Positions 1 to 6,491 of a stretch of 6,714 bases of DNA are shown here, piece by piece. Origin of the DNA: JBGLNJ01 sp964353405 (GTDB lineage Bacteria > Chloroflexota > Anaerolineae > Fen-1058); assembly GCA_964353405.1 (NCBI GenBank), contig CAYGWJ010000194.1, forward strand, positions 1 through 6,714, given 5' to 3'. Each line of letters opens with the position of its first letter. Positions within the stretch are counted from its first letter, which is position 1. A program made the position numbers and the translations under genes. The notes below the pieces were generated by a model. It worked only from the letters and a program-made list of their open reading frames with translations, ran no database searches and was not told the DNA's origin.

Positions 1-785
1 GCCCAATCTTCCAGGCCGTGCGTTTCGATTTGCAATAGCCCGCGCCGCTCGGCCCCTTCCATGAACTGTTTGAACTGCGCGAACCCAAAACGACTCTGAT
101 CAAATCCGCGCATCCGCTTGATCATCTCGTGCTTGACCCAGCTCAGCAGGCCGCGCCCCGGCAGGCGCGAGTCGTGCAGGATTTCGATCACGGTGCGGAA
201 CGCGCGATCCAGCTCGGCGACCTGCGCGGCTGGGACGGCTGCCGCAGTTGCCGTTGTGGCGAGCCGCTCCGGCGCCACATCGCGGTCATAGTAGAGGAAC
301 TCGTCCACCACCTGGCTGAGCCGCGCGTTGGTTGACCACGACACGCCAATCGCCACGACGTGCTTGCCATAAGGCCGCAGGATGTTGACCAGGTGAACAA
401 AGTCGCCGTCGCCCGAGACCAGCACAAAAGTATTGATGCTGGGGAATTGATGGCTCACCTCGATGCAATCGGCGACGAGCTTGATGTCCACGCTGTTCTT
501 GCGACGCACGGTCTCCACCGATTCGTTCGACGTGAATTTGCGCGTGGGCACATAGACCGGGTCAATCCCGGCGGCATACAGCGCGGGCGGGTCATCGGCG
601 TGCCAGCCTTCCTGCCAGTCTGCATACGCGCGCGAGACGACCAGCCGCCCAAAGGATTCGGCCGTGTCTCGCAGCGCCGAAAGATTGGGCCGTTCCTTGC
701 TTCGACTTTGCAAGCTGCTTTTGATGTTTTCCCAATCAATGAACAACGCCACATCGCCGTGCGGGCGTTCTACCATGGTGTTCAT
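1..785 (-). CDS. NYN-domain nuclease-like protein with C-terminal LOTUS (OST-HTH) domain, 3' end outside the window
   Basis: The frame is open from the ATG at 785 to the window edge, giving 261 codons without a stop. Residues 12-20 contain the NYN-type strand with acidic D17 followed by E19 and N20. Residues 121-133 carry the second acidic cluster, S124-G-D-G-D128-F, and D100 lies between them. This is the metal-binding pattern of the PIN-like NYN/LabA (DUF88) fold, whose members are known or suspected RNases. From about residue 190 the sequence fits an OST-HTH/LOTUS domain, an RNA-binding winged helix, including the segment FGFAQFKQF and the following ERRGLL. A conserved KxxVD-like element and YGKHVVAIG also fit the family. 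A likely Shine-Dalgarno AAAGGAG (789-795) lies only 3 bases before the ATG at 785 and 12 bases before an in-frame ATG at 776, so either start is possible. The gene is divergent from uvrA. The NYN assignment is confident; the substrate is unknown. Confidence 0.88.
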   Translation of the reverse strand, partial: MNTMVERPHGDVALFIDWENIKSSLQSRSKERPNLSALRDTAESFGRLVVSRAYADWQEGWHADDPPALYAAGIDPVYVPTRKFTSNESVETVRRKNSVDIKLVADCIEVSHQFPSINTFVLVSGDGDFVHLVNILRPYGKHVVAIGVSWSTNARLSQVVDEFLYYDRDVAPERLATTATAAAVPAAQVAELDRAFRTVIEILHDSRLPGRGLLSWVKHEMIKRMRGFDQSRFGFAQFKQFMEGAERRGLLQIETHGLEDW

Positions 786-809
786 AGGCTCCTTTCGGCA
801 CGGTGTAGA

Positions 810-823
810 CAGTGATCAGTGAT
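810..823. repeat. Short heptanucleotide tandem repeat, 2 x CAGTGAT plus a degenerate third unit
   Basis: CAGTGAT occurs twice in tandem and is followed by GAGTGGA (824-830), a weaker match. It falls in the predicted 5' leader of the leftward NYN gene, between its candidate -10 box and its start codon. The 7-base period matches the two longer tracts at 904-1001 and 2418-2487, although the unit differs. Confidence 0.6.
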
Positions 824-862
824 GAGTGGAGGCATTTCTGATCGTCTGTCTTGTGTGCCACA

Positions 863-890
863 TGCCCCAATTATAACCCCGTTTGGGGCA
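863..890. promoter_or_regulatory. Inverted repeat between divergent promoters, candidate shared operator
   Basis: TGCCCCAA (863-870) is the exact reverse complement of TTGGGGCA (883-890), with a 12-base spacer between them. The repeat contains the whole leftward TATAAT box and occupies the -35 region of the rightward promoter. A dimeric regulator bound here would block both the NYN gene and uvrA. It does not match the common LexA boxes I know (CGAAC-N4-GTTCG or GTTC-N7-GTTC), so the regulator is unknown. An intrinsic terminator is unlikely because the flanking genes are divergent and no T-run follows either arm. Confidence 0.5.
870..875 (-). promoter_or_regulatory. Candidate -10 box for the leftward NYN gene
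   Basis: Read on the minus strand this is a perfect TATAAT, about 85 bases upstream of the ATG at 785. No convincing -35 hexamer lies 16-18 bases upstream (the position holds TACCAC). The assignment therefore rests on the perfect -10 box and its placement in a divergent intergenic region. Confidence 0.4.
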
Positions 891-893
891 GAG

Positions 894-902
894 TGGTATA
901 AT
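894..902 (+). promoter_or_regulatory. Extended -10 promoter for uvrA
   Basis: TGGTATAAT is a perfect extended -10 element (TGnTATAAT), which in sigma70-type promoters can work without a good -35. The -35 position lies inside the inverted repeat at 863-890. Transcription would start near 909, so the heptanucleotide tract at 904-1001 would form nearly all of the uvrA 5' leader. Confidence 0.6.
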
Positions 903-903
903 G

Positions 904-1001
904 ACAGGTCGCAAGTTGCAGGTCGCAGGTCGCAAGTTGCAAGTTGCAAGTCGCATGGCGCAGATTGCGGTTTACGCAGCAGGCAGTACGCAATACGGAA
1001 G
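904..1001 (+). repeat. Heptanucleotide tandem repeat tract in the uvrA leader
   Basis: Fourteen consecutive 7-base blocks can be laid out. The first seven are ACAGGTC, GCAAGTT, GCAGGTC, GCAGGTC, GCAAGTT, GCAAGTT and GCAAGTC, so the core unit is GCARGTY. Later blocks decay through GCATGGC, GCAGATT and GCGGTTT into ACGCAGC, AGGCAGT, ACGCAAT and ACGGAAG. The tract ends within the uvrA Shine-Dalgarno GGAAGG (997-1002). It resembles the short tandemly repeated sequences with 7-base units known from several bacterial groups. Confidence 0.8.
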
Positions 1002-1006
1002 GTCTT

Positions 1007-4000
1007 ATGGCTCAAGATAAGCTCATTGTTCGCGGCGCGCGGGAGCACAACCTCAAGAACATCAGCGTCGAAATTCCGCGCGATCAATTTGTCGTCATCA
1101 CCGGCTTGTCCGGATCGGGCAAGTCGTCGTTGGCGTTCGACACGATCTTTGCCGAGGGCCAGCGCCGCTACGTGGAAAGCCTGTCGGCTTATGCGCGGCA
1201 GTTCCTCGGCCAGATGGAAAAGCCGGATGTGGATCAGATCGAGGGGCTTTCGCCCGCCATCTCGATTGACCAGCGCGGCGCTTCGCACAACCCGCGCTCG
1301 ACGGTGGGCACGGTCACCGAGACGTATGACTATATGCGTCTGCTCTATGCGCGCGTCGGAACGCCGCACTGTCCCAACTGCGGGCGCCAGGTGCAGCAGC
1401 AGACGCCTCAGCAGATCGTGGATGCGGTGACGGCGCTGCCCGACGGCGCGCGCATCCAGGTTCTCGCGCCGCTCATCAAGGACCGCAAGGGCCATCATCA
1501 GCAAGTCTTGGAGGATGTGCGCAAAGCGGGCTTTGTGCGCGTGCGCGTGGACGGCTACGTGCGCGACGTGGACGAGCAGTTCGAACTCGACCGGTACAAG
1601 AATCACACCATCGAGGCGGTGGTGGATCGCCTGGTCATCAAGAAAGAAGGCGAAAACGCGGATGCCGACCGCGCGCGATTGAACGACTCGATCGAGACCG
1701 CGCTCAAGCTGGGCAACGGCAGTGTCATCGTGAATGCCCTCAAGGGCGCCTCCGGCAAACTCGCCGGCGCAGCGGAGCCTGGTGATGATTTGTTGTTCTC
1801 CGAACACTTTGCCTGTCCGTTCTGTGACATCAGTTTGCCCGAGATCGAGCCGCGCACGTTTTCGTTCAACAGCCCGCACGGGGCGTGCCCCGAGTGCCAG
1901 GGCCTGGGCGTCAGGATGGAGCTTGACCCGAACCTGATCATCCCCAACCGCGACTTGACGCTTGCAGACGGCGCGATTGTGGCGTGGGGCGAATCGGCCA
2001 CGCAGGAGGGCTATTATGGCCAGCTTTTGAAAGCGATGGCCGAGCATTACAGCATCCCGCTCGACGTGCCGGTAGGCGAGCTGAACGACGCGCAGCTTGA
2101 GCTGATCCTCTATGGCACGGGTGAGGATCGCATCAAGGTTGATTACACCGGACGCGACGGCAGGCGCGCGCAATGGGAGACGAGCTTTGAGGGCATCATT
2201 CCTAACCTCAAGCGGCGTTACCGCGAGACCACGTCCGATTACATGCGCTCGCGCATCGAAAACTATATGGCGTACCGTGACTGCCTGGCGTGCGAGGGCA
2301 AGCGCCTGCGGAAAGAAGCGCTGGCGGTGACGGTGGGCGGCAGAAACATTGTCGAGGTGACCAGCCTGCCGGTGATCAAGGCGCTGGTGTGGGTGGAGGC
2401 GCTGCGGGGGAATGGAAACAAGAGGCAAGAAGCAGGTGGCAAGAAGCAAGACGCAAGAGGCAAGAAGCAAGACGCGCAGAGCATGGAGGGACAGGGGAAC
2501 GGAAAACCCGGCGCGTTGACGCCGAGGCAACTCACGATTGCTCACCAAATCTTGAAAGAGATTCGGGCGCGGCTGCAGTTTATGGTGGATGTGGGACTGG
2601 ATTACCTGACGCTCGACCGGAGCGCGGGGTCGCTTTCCGGCGGCGAGGCTCAGCGCATCCGGCTGGCGACGCAGATCGGGTCGCAGTTGACGGGCGTGCT
2701 GTACGTCTTGGACGAGCCGAGCATCGGCTTGCACCAGCGCGACCAGGCGCGGCTCATCAAGACGCTGCTGGCGATGCGCGACCTGGGCAACACCATGCTC
2801 GTCGTCGAGCACGATCACGACACCATCGAGGCCGCCGACTGGGTAGTTGACCTCGGTCCCGGCGCTGGCGAGCACGGCGGGGAGGTCGTCTTTGAAGGCA
2901 CGGTGGCCGAAATGTGCCGCGACAAGAAATCGCTCACCGGCGCGTACCTGTGCGGGCGATTAAAAGTGCCCATTCCGCAAGATCGTCGGCCTGGCAACGG
3001 CCAATACCTGGTCGTGCGCGGCGCGCGGGAAAATAACCTCAAGAACATTGACTGCCAGATCCCGCTCGGCAAGTTTGTCTGCATTACGGGCGTGTCGGGC
3101 TCGGGCAAGTCCACGCTGTTGGTAGAGGTGCTCTACAAGCGGTTGGCGCAGATGCTCCACGATAGCCGCGAGCGCGCCGGCGAGCACCGGAGCATTGAGG
3201 GCGTCGAGCACATTGACAAGATCATCAACATTGACCAGTCGCCCATTGGGCGGACGCCACGCAGCAACCCGGCCACTTATGCTGGATTCTTTGGCGACAT
3301 CCGCGATCTCTTTGCCGAGCTGACCGAATCCAAAGTGCGCGGTTACGGACCGGGGCGCTTTAGCTTTAATGTGCGCGGTGGGCGCTGCGAGGCGTGCGAA
3401 GGTCAGGGGCAGATTCAGATCGAGATGCAATTCCTGCCGGACATTTTTGTCCCGTGCGACGTGTGCCACGGCGCGCGCTTTAACCGCGAGACCTTGCAGG
3501 TGCGCTACAAGGGCAAAAATATTGCCGAAGTGCTGGACATGACGGTGGAGGAGGCGGAAGAGTTCTTTGAGAATTTTCCGGCGCTCAAGCGCAAGCTGTC
3601 CACACTCAACGACGTGGGCCTGGGCTATATCAAGATCGGCCAGCCCGCGCCCACGCTGTCCGGCGGCGAGGCGCAACGCGTCAAGCTGAGCCGCGAGCTT
3701 TCCAAGCGCAGCACGGGCAAGACGTTCTACGTGCTGGACGAGCCATCGGTGGGCCTGCACTCGGCGGACGTCCACAAGCTGATCGAGGTGCTCGACCAGT
3801 TGGTAGACGCGGGCAACACGGTCGTCATCATCGAGCATCATCCCGACATTATCAAGGTGGCGGATCACCTGATTGACCTGGGGCCGGAGGGCGGCGAGGC
3901 GGGCGGCTATATCGTGGCCGAGGGCACGCCGGAGCAGGTGACCCGGGTCAAGGCGAGTTACACCGGGCAGTACCTGAAGAAGGTGCTGCGGGCGGCGTGA
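1007..4000 (+). CDS. uvrA: UvrA, ATPase and damage-sensing subunit of the UvrABC excinuclease
   Basis: UvrA forms a dimer that scans DNA, recognises bulky lesions with UvrB and starts nucleotide excision repair in the cytoplasm. The protein has 997 residues and two ABC-type halves. Walker A motifs are at 33-40 (GLSGSGKS) and 695-702 (GVSGSGKS). ABC signatures LSGGEAQR are at 543-550 and 884-891. Walker B/DEP segments are at about 564-572 and 907-914. Zinc ligands are CxxC pairs at C122/C125, at C270/C273 with C294/C297, and in the C-terminal damage-recognition module at C794/C797 with C817/C820. The start is the ATG at 1007, with GGAAGG 4 bases upstream and the usual family N-terminus; a TTG at 944 in the same frame lies inside repeats and is unlikely. 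UvrA is usually about 940-960 residues. The excess is explained by a Lys/Gln-rich insert at about 467-502, encoded by heptanucleotide repeats. All nucleotide-binding motifs are intact, so the protein should be active. Confidence 0.98.
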   Translation: MAQDKLIVRGAREHNLKNISVEIPRDQFVVITGLSGSGKSSLAFDTIFAEGQRRYVESLSAYARQFLGQMEKPDVDQIEGLSPAISIDQRGASHNPRSTVGTVTETYDYMRLLYARVGTPHCPNCGRQVQQQTPQQIVDAVTALPDGARIQVLAPLIKDRKGHHQQVLEDVRKAGFVRVRVDGYVRDVDEQFELDRYKNHTIEAVVDRLVIKKEGENADADRARLNDSIETALKLGNGSVIVNALKGASGKLAGAAEPGDDLLFSEHFACPFCDISLPEIEPRTFSFNSPHGACPECQGLGVRMELDPNLIIPNRDLTLADGAIVAWGESATQEGYYGQLLKAMAEHYSIPLDVPVGELNDAQLELILYGTGEDRIKVDYTGRDGRRAQWETSFEGIIPNLKRRYRETTSDYMRSRIENYMAYRDCLACEGKRLRKEALAVTVGGRNIVEVTSLPVIKALVWVEALRGNGNKRQEAGGKKQDARGKKQDAQSMEGQGNGKPGALTPRQLTIAHQILKEIRARLQFMVDVGLDYLTLDRSAGSLSGGEAQRIRLATQIGSQLTGVLYVLDEPSIGLHQRDQARLIKTLLAMRDLGNTMLVVEHDHDTIEAADWVVDLGPGAGEHGGEVVFEGTVAEMCRDKKSLTGAYLCGRLKVPIPQDRRPGNGQYLVVRGARENNLKNIDCQIPLGKFVCITGVSGSGKSTLLVEVLYKRLAQMLHDSRERAGEHRSIEGVEHIDKIINIDQSPIGRTPRSNPATYAGFFGDIRDLFAELTESKVRGYGPGRFSFNVRGGRCEACEGQGQIQIEMQFLPDIFVPCDVCHGARFNRETLQVRYKGKNIAEVLDMTVEEAEEFFENFPALKRKLSTLNDVGLGYIKIGQPAPTLSGGEAQRVKLSRELSKRSTGKTFYVLDEPSVGLHSADVHKLIEVLDQLVDAGNTVVIIEHHPDIIKVADHLIDLGPEGGEAGGYIVAEGTPEQVTRVKASYTGQYLKKVLRAA
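2418..2487 (+). repeat. In-frame heptanucleotide repeat insert inside uvrA
   Basis: Ten consecutive 7-base blocks can be read: ACAAGAG, GCAAGAA, GCAGGTG, GCAAGAA, GCAAGAC, GCAAGAG, GCAAGAA, GCAAGAC, GCGCAGA and GCATGGA. The unit GCARGNN shares its first five bases with the tract in the uvrA leader, in the same orientation. Three blocks make 21 bases, so the protein shows a seven-residue repeat: KRQEAGG, KKQDARG, KKQDAQS (residues 472-492). The insert lies between the segment ending VWVEAL (about residue 466) and the conserved IAHQILKEI (511-519), where other UvrA proteins have only a short linker. Confidence 0.85.
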
Positions 4001-4022
4001 CGCGCTTGTCGCACACCCTATT

Positions 4023-4154
4023 CTGCTAGGAGCTTGTCGGAGAGAACCCTGACGGGCCGGAATCGAGGCTTCAGCCGGTGAGCACGCGGCGATTTTCGGC
4101 CAAAACCGGCTAAAGCCTAGACTCCGAAACGCCTCTCCGACAAGCTGCTAGGAG
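4023..4154. mobile_element. MITE-like hairpin element with direct-repeat flanks
   Basis: Perfect inverted repeats AGCTTGTCGGAGAG (4031-4044) and CTCTCCGACAAGCT (4133-4146) bound the element. The 10-bp direct repeat CTGCTAGGAG occurs at 4023-4032 and 4145-4154. Because the direct repeat begins CT and ends AG, the exact edge is ambiguous. It is either 112 bp (4033-4144) with 12-bp ends and a 10-bp target duplication, or up to 116 bp (4031-4146) with 14-bp ends and a 6-bp duplication. Inside, 4059-4079 pairs with 4105-4125 at 18 of 21 positions, so the whole element folds into a long hairpin around a 25-base centre. There is no coding capacity and no T-run after the stem. The structure fits a non-autonomous insertion; I do not recognise the parent family. 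Confidence 0.65.
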
Positions 4155-4162
4155 TCGTGTCA

Positions 4163-4795
4163 ATGATGAACAACTTTGATGCCAATCTGCACGTGTTCCA
4201 CTCGCCCAAGTTTCAAAGTGTGGTAGACGATGCAATCAAGTTTTTTGCTCAAACACCTGCGCATCCATTGCCGCCACCTGCTCAGTTTATTGGAAGTGGC
4301 GTTTATGGGTTGTACTATATTGGCGATTACGAACTGTACACTAAAATCGCTGACCTGAACCGACTGGCCTGCGTGCAACCCATCTATGTGGGCAAAGCTG
4401 TACCACCAGGATGGCGCACGGCACGGGCCACAGAATCAGACACGCCAGACTTGCATCAAAGGTTGCGACAACATGCCAGGAGTATACAACAGGGAGCCAA
4501 CTTGCAGATGGCTCACTTCAAATGCCGATTTATGATCCTCGGCGGTGTTGAAAGTGAGTTGGTTGTACCTGTCGAGGCCGAATTGATCAGAAGGTATAGA
4601 CCACTTTGGAACACGATCGTAGATGGCTTTGGTAATCATGACCCTGGTGCAGGACGGTATAATCAGGCCAGATCAGAGTGGGACATCTTGCATCCTGGCA
4701 GGTTGTGGACAGAGCGATTGACAGGGGAATCGCCACGCCAGGAAGATGTGATTGCCAAGATTCGACAATTCCTGAAAGAATCATCTCTTCCTTAG
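4163..4795 (+). CDS. Eco29kI-type GIY-YIG type II restriction endonuclease
   Basis: This is a predicted sequence-specific DNA endonuclease of the GIY-YIG superfamily, Eco29kI family (Eco29kI cuts CCGCGG). Counting from the in-frame GTG at 4157, the GIY half reads G48-V-Y50 followed by GLYYIG, and the YIG half reads I76-Y77-V-G-K. Downstream are RLRQH (R102, H106), E140 in VEAELI and W151-N152. From memory, the Eco29kI active residues are Y49, Y76, R104, H108, E142 and N154; the spacing here (27, 25, 4, 34, 12) is almost identical, so all catalytic positions look intact. I prefer the ATG at 4163, because AGGAG (4150-4154) is 8 bases upstream of it and only 2 bases before the GTG; this gives 210 residues, close to the family size. 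The gene runs the same way as uvrA and could be read from its transcript, since I see no clear promoter of its own. Its end overlaps the convergent methyltransferase by 15 bases. G+C is lower than in uvrA, suggesting transfer. Confidence 0.9.
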   Translation: MMNNFDANLHVFHSPKFQSVVDDAIKFFAQTPAHPLPPPAQFIGSGVYGLYYIGDYELYTKIADLNRLACVQPIYVGKAVPPGWRTARATESDTPDLHQRLRQHARSIQQGANLQMAHFKCRFMILGGVESELVVPVEAELIRRYRPLWNTIVDGFGNHDPGAGRYNQARSEWDILHPGRLWTERLTGESPRQEDVIAKIRQFLKESSLP

Positions 4796-6169
4796 CATGA
4801 CGACGGCTTCATACAATTGGTGTGAATCTTGAGCCTTCGCTACGCGGACACCCGATTGAATGATGCTGTTGCCAACCCGGGTCGCTCTGGGAATATCAAT
4901 CCCAACCAATTCGAGTCCAACGGATTCAGCAATCTTGCCGAGGTATTGGTCGGTAGGTATCAGCACACCCTGCAATATACTGTTCCCTATCACAACCAGG
5001 GCCGAGCCATCTTGTTTGAGAACGTCTTTCATGCCGACAGCAAATCTATAGCAATCGTTGAAATATGCAGCAGCGTAATTGGCCCAGCCATTGCCGCCAT
5101 AGATGCCTCTTTGAGAATTTAGCTTTCTGAGCGTTTCTAGTTTCTCTGCCAAATCCGTGCCTGACAGAGAGAAATCTAATCCCAGGTATTCCTGTTCACG
5201 GACAGTCTGCCAGTACTTGCCAAAATTGGATTCCTCAAGATGCTTCAAGTCTTGCGGGCGTTCTGCATAGCCTAGCCAATATATCTGTGGCCGCGTGTTT
5301 CGATTGTAGTGATAGTTATTCAGATAAGGCGGCGAAGTAACAATCAAATCAACTGATGCGGGAGCCAGGTAGTGTCGGTTTTGAAAGAAAGAATCGTTGA
5401 TGATTTGCACATTGACTTCTCTACCTAGCAGATTGGCCTGAAACCACGCAATGTCTTGCGCCATTTCTGTTAATTTAGCCAGAACGGCTTGTGCTACCGG
5501 AAAGTCATGAATCTCTTCTTTCCCTGCACTGACTCGTCTACCTAAACTTGGCTCATAAGAGTAATTCGAGTAACGCACCATCGTGGCAGCAAAAGCCAAC
5601 CTGAACAAGTCTTGCAAATTGGAATCTTGTACGGTAGCGATGAAATCCTGAAGGATCAGAACCTTGCGCAAAACTAGAGGACTATAGAACTCATCCCGCG
5701 TTTTGAACCCTTTGGGTGGCATACTTTTCGGAGGAGCACCAGATGAGACGTTCTCGTTGTAGAATGTCTGAAATCTTGCAATCTCACTGTCTAGCTTTTC
5801 GACAACGATTCGATGCGCGTTTACTTTTACACGGCAGGCCAAGGCGGCGTAGGGGTTGATCTCAAATCCAATCGCGTCATGACCAAGCAATACTGCTTCT
5901 ATGAGGGTTGTGCCGACGCCAGCAAATGGGTCTAAAACAATCCCCTTGCCGTCAAGGTATCTGCGCAATGCGTCTTTGACAAACTCGCTTGAAAAGCCTG
6001 CAATCCATGGTACCCATCGGTGGATGGGCAACGTTTTATTGCTTGCGAAAGCAGGATCGTTGAAGGCTGAACTGCCATTGCCAGACAGCGCGATGTGCGG
6101 CTCTGTATTTATCTGAAACAGACTTGGCTGTTTTGCTTGTTGAGTTTGTATATTTGTTAGCAGGGCCAT
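4781..6169 (-). CDS. Amino-type DNA methyltransferase (TSPPY, probably N4-cytosine or N6-adenine), modification partner of the Eco29kI-like nuclease
   Basis: The 462-residue protein carries an AdoMet-binding motif I, D80-PFAGVGTT88, preceded by HRWVPWIAGFS and followed by a motif II acidic residue in GFEINP (E103). Catalytic motif IV, TSPPY, is at 278-282. LVVIGNS at 391-397 resembles the later core strand. Motif I precedes motif IV by about 190 residues, which fits an alpha-like order with the recognition region between them. The TSPPY form marks transfer to an exocyclic amino group, most often N4-cytosine; a C5 methyltransferase would show a PC-containing motif IV, which is absent. It would protect host DNA from the convergent endonuclease; the target is inferred, not read. 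The ATG at 6169 is the only plausible Met near the N-terminus. Its ribosome binding site is weak (GAGAG about 10 bases upstream). It lies 40 bases downstream of the Phd-like gene on the same strand and is probably co-transcribed with it. Confidence 0.9.
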   Translation of the reverse strand: MALLTNIQTQQAKQPSLFQINTEPHIALSGNGSSAFNDPAFASNKTLPIHRWVPWIAGFSSEFVKDALRRYLDGKGIVLDPFAGVGTTLIEAVLLGHDAIGFEINPYAALACRVKVNAHRIVVEKLDSEIARFQTFYNENVSSGAPPKSMPPKGFKTRDEFYSPLVLRKVLILQDFIATVQDSNLQDLFRLAFAATMVRYSNYSYEPSLGRRVSAGKEEIHDFPVAQAVLAKLTEMAQDIAWFQANLLGREVNVQIINDSFFQNRHYLAPASVDLIVTSPPYLNNYHYNRNTRPQIYWLGYAERPQDLKHLEESNFGKYWQTVREQEYLGLDFSLSGTDLAEKLETLRKLNSQRGIYGGNGWANYAAAYFNDCYRFAVGMKDVLKQDGSALVVIGNSILQGVLIPTDQYLGKIAESVGLELVGIDIPRATRVGNSIIQSGVRVAKAQDSHQLYEAVVMLRKR

Positions 6170-6209
6170 TAGGAGTCTCTCGTTCTTGCGGTTGTCATCA
6201 TCGAATCTG

Positions 6210-6449
6210 TCATCGGTTGAGGACTTGTCCCAGTTTGTATTCAGGACGTAGTTCTTTGATTACAGCATCCATCTGTCGGCGCTCGTTCGCATCACTCAAC
6301 AAGTAGGCAAAATCGTCAAAGCTGAGTACAATAGCCTGAGGAACACCGCGACGTTCGACAACATATCTGGTGTGATTGCGGGTAACATCATCCAAAACCT
6401 GCCCAAAGTTATTTTGGGCCAGTGTCGAGCTGATACTCTTAGTGGTCAT
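6210..6449 (-). CDS. Phd/YefM-family antitoxin-like DNA-binding protein, no toxin adjacent
   Basis: The 79-residue protein has the Phd/YefM layout. An N-terminal DNA-binding and dimerisation part (about 4-50) begins KSISSTLAQNNFGQVLDDV and continues with YVVERRGVPQAIVLS and a DDFAYL helix. A charged tail (53-79) follows, of the kind that wraps the toxin in this family. I chose the ATG at 6449 because AGAGGGG (6454-6460) lies 4 bases upstream and the family N-terminus starts there; an in-frame ATG at 6500 would place its codons across the promoter and palindrome. Family members repress their own promoters as dimers, usually with the toxin as co-repressor. No toxin gene fits: only 40 bases separate it from the methyltransferase, and nothing toxin-like is visible upstream within the window. 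It may be an orphan antitoxin recruited as a regulator of the R-M operon, or the remnant of a TA pair. Confidence 0.85.
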   Translation of the reverse strand: MTTKSISSTLAQNNFGQVLDDVTRNHTRYVVERRGVPQAIVLSFDDFAYLLSDANERRQMDAVIKELRPEYKLGQVLNR

Positions 6450-6466
6450 TGCGCCCCTCTGGGTAA

Positions 6467-6490
6467 TATCTAAATTAGCTAATTTAGATA
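6467..6490. promoter_or_regulatory. Perfect 24-bp palindrome, predicted operator of the Phd-like/methyltransferase operon
   Basis: The half-site TATCTAAATTAG (6467-6478) is followed without a spacer by its exact reverse complement (6479-6490). The palindrome lies just downstream of the -10 box, across the expected transcription start near 6485 and in the short leader of the Phd-like gene. This is where an autorepressor would act. The Phd-like protein is the natural candidate ligand; that link is inferred. Confidence 0.8.
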
Positions 6491-6491
6491 A

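Noticed and set aside
904..1001. Heptamer tract considered as a CRISPR array or an iteron origin
   Set aside because: Units are 7 bases without unique spacers, and there is no replication initiator or cas gene nearby.
944..1006. TTG-initiated N-terminal extension of UvrA
   Set aside because: It would add 21 residues encoded by heptanucleotide repeats, has no family similarity, and the ATG at 1007 has a ribosome binding site and the usual UvrA N-terminus.
782..2875. Very long open frame on the minus strand (about 697 codons) opposite uvrA
   Set aside because: It lies antisense to well-conserved uvrA motifs, its residues are Arg/His/Leu-rich as expected from the reverse frame of G+C-rich coding DNA, and its repeat-derived parts merely translate the heptamers. 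The same applies to 2960-3868.
4157..4162. GTG start for the endonuclease
   Set aside because: AGGAG would be only 2 bases away; the ATG at 4163 has a spacing of 8 bases.
6170..6209. Search for a toxin gene between the Phd-like gene and the methyltransferase
   Set aside because: Only 40 bases are available; no open frame of useful size exists on either strand there.
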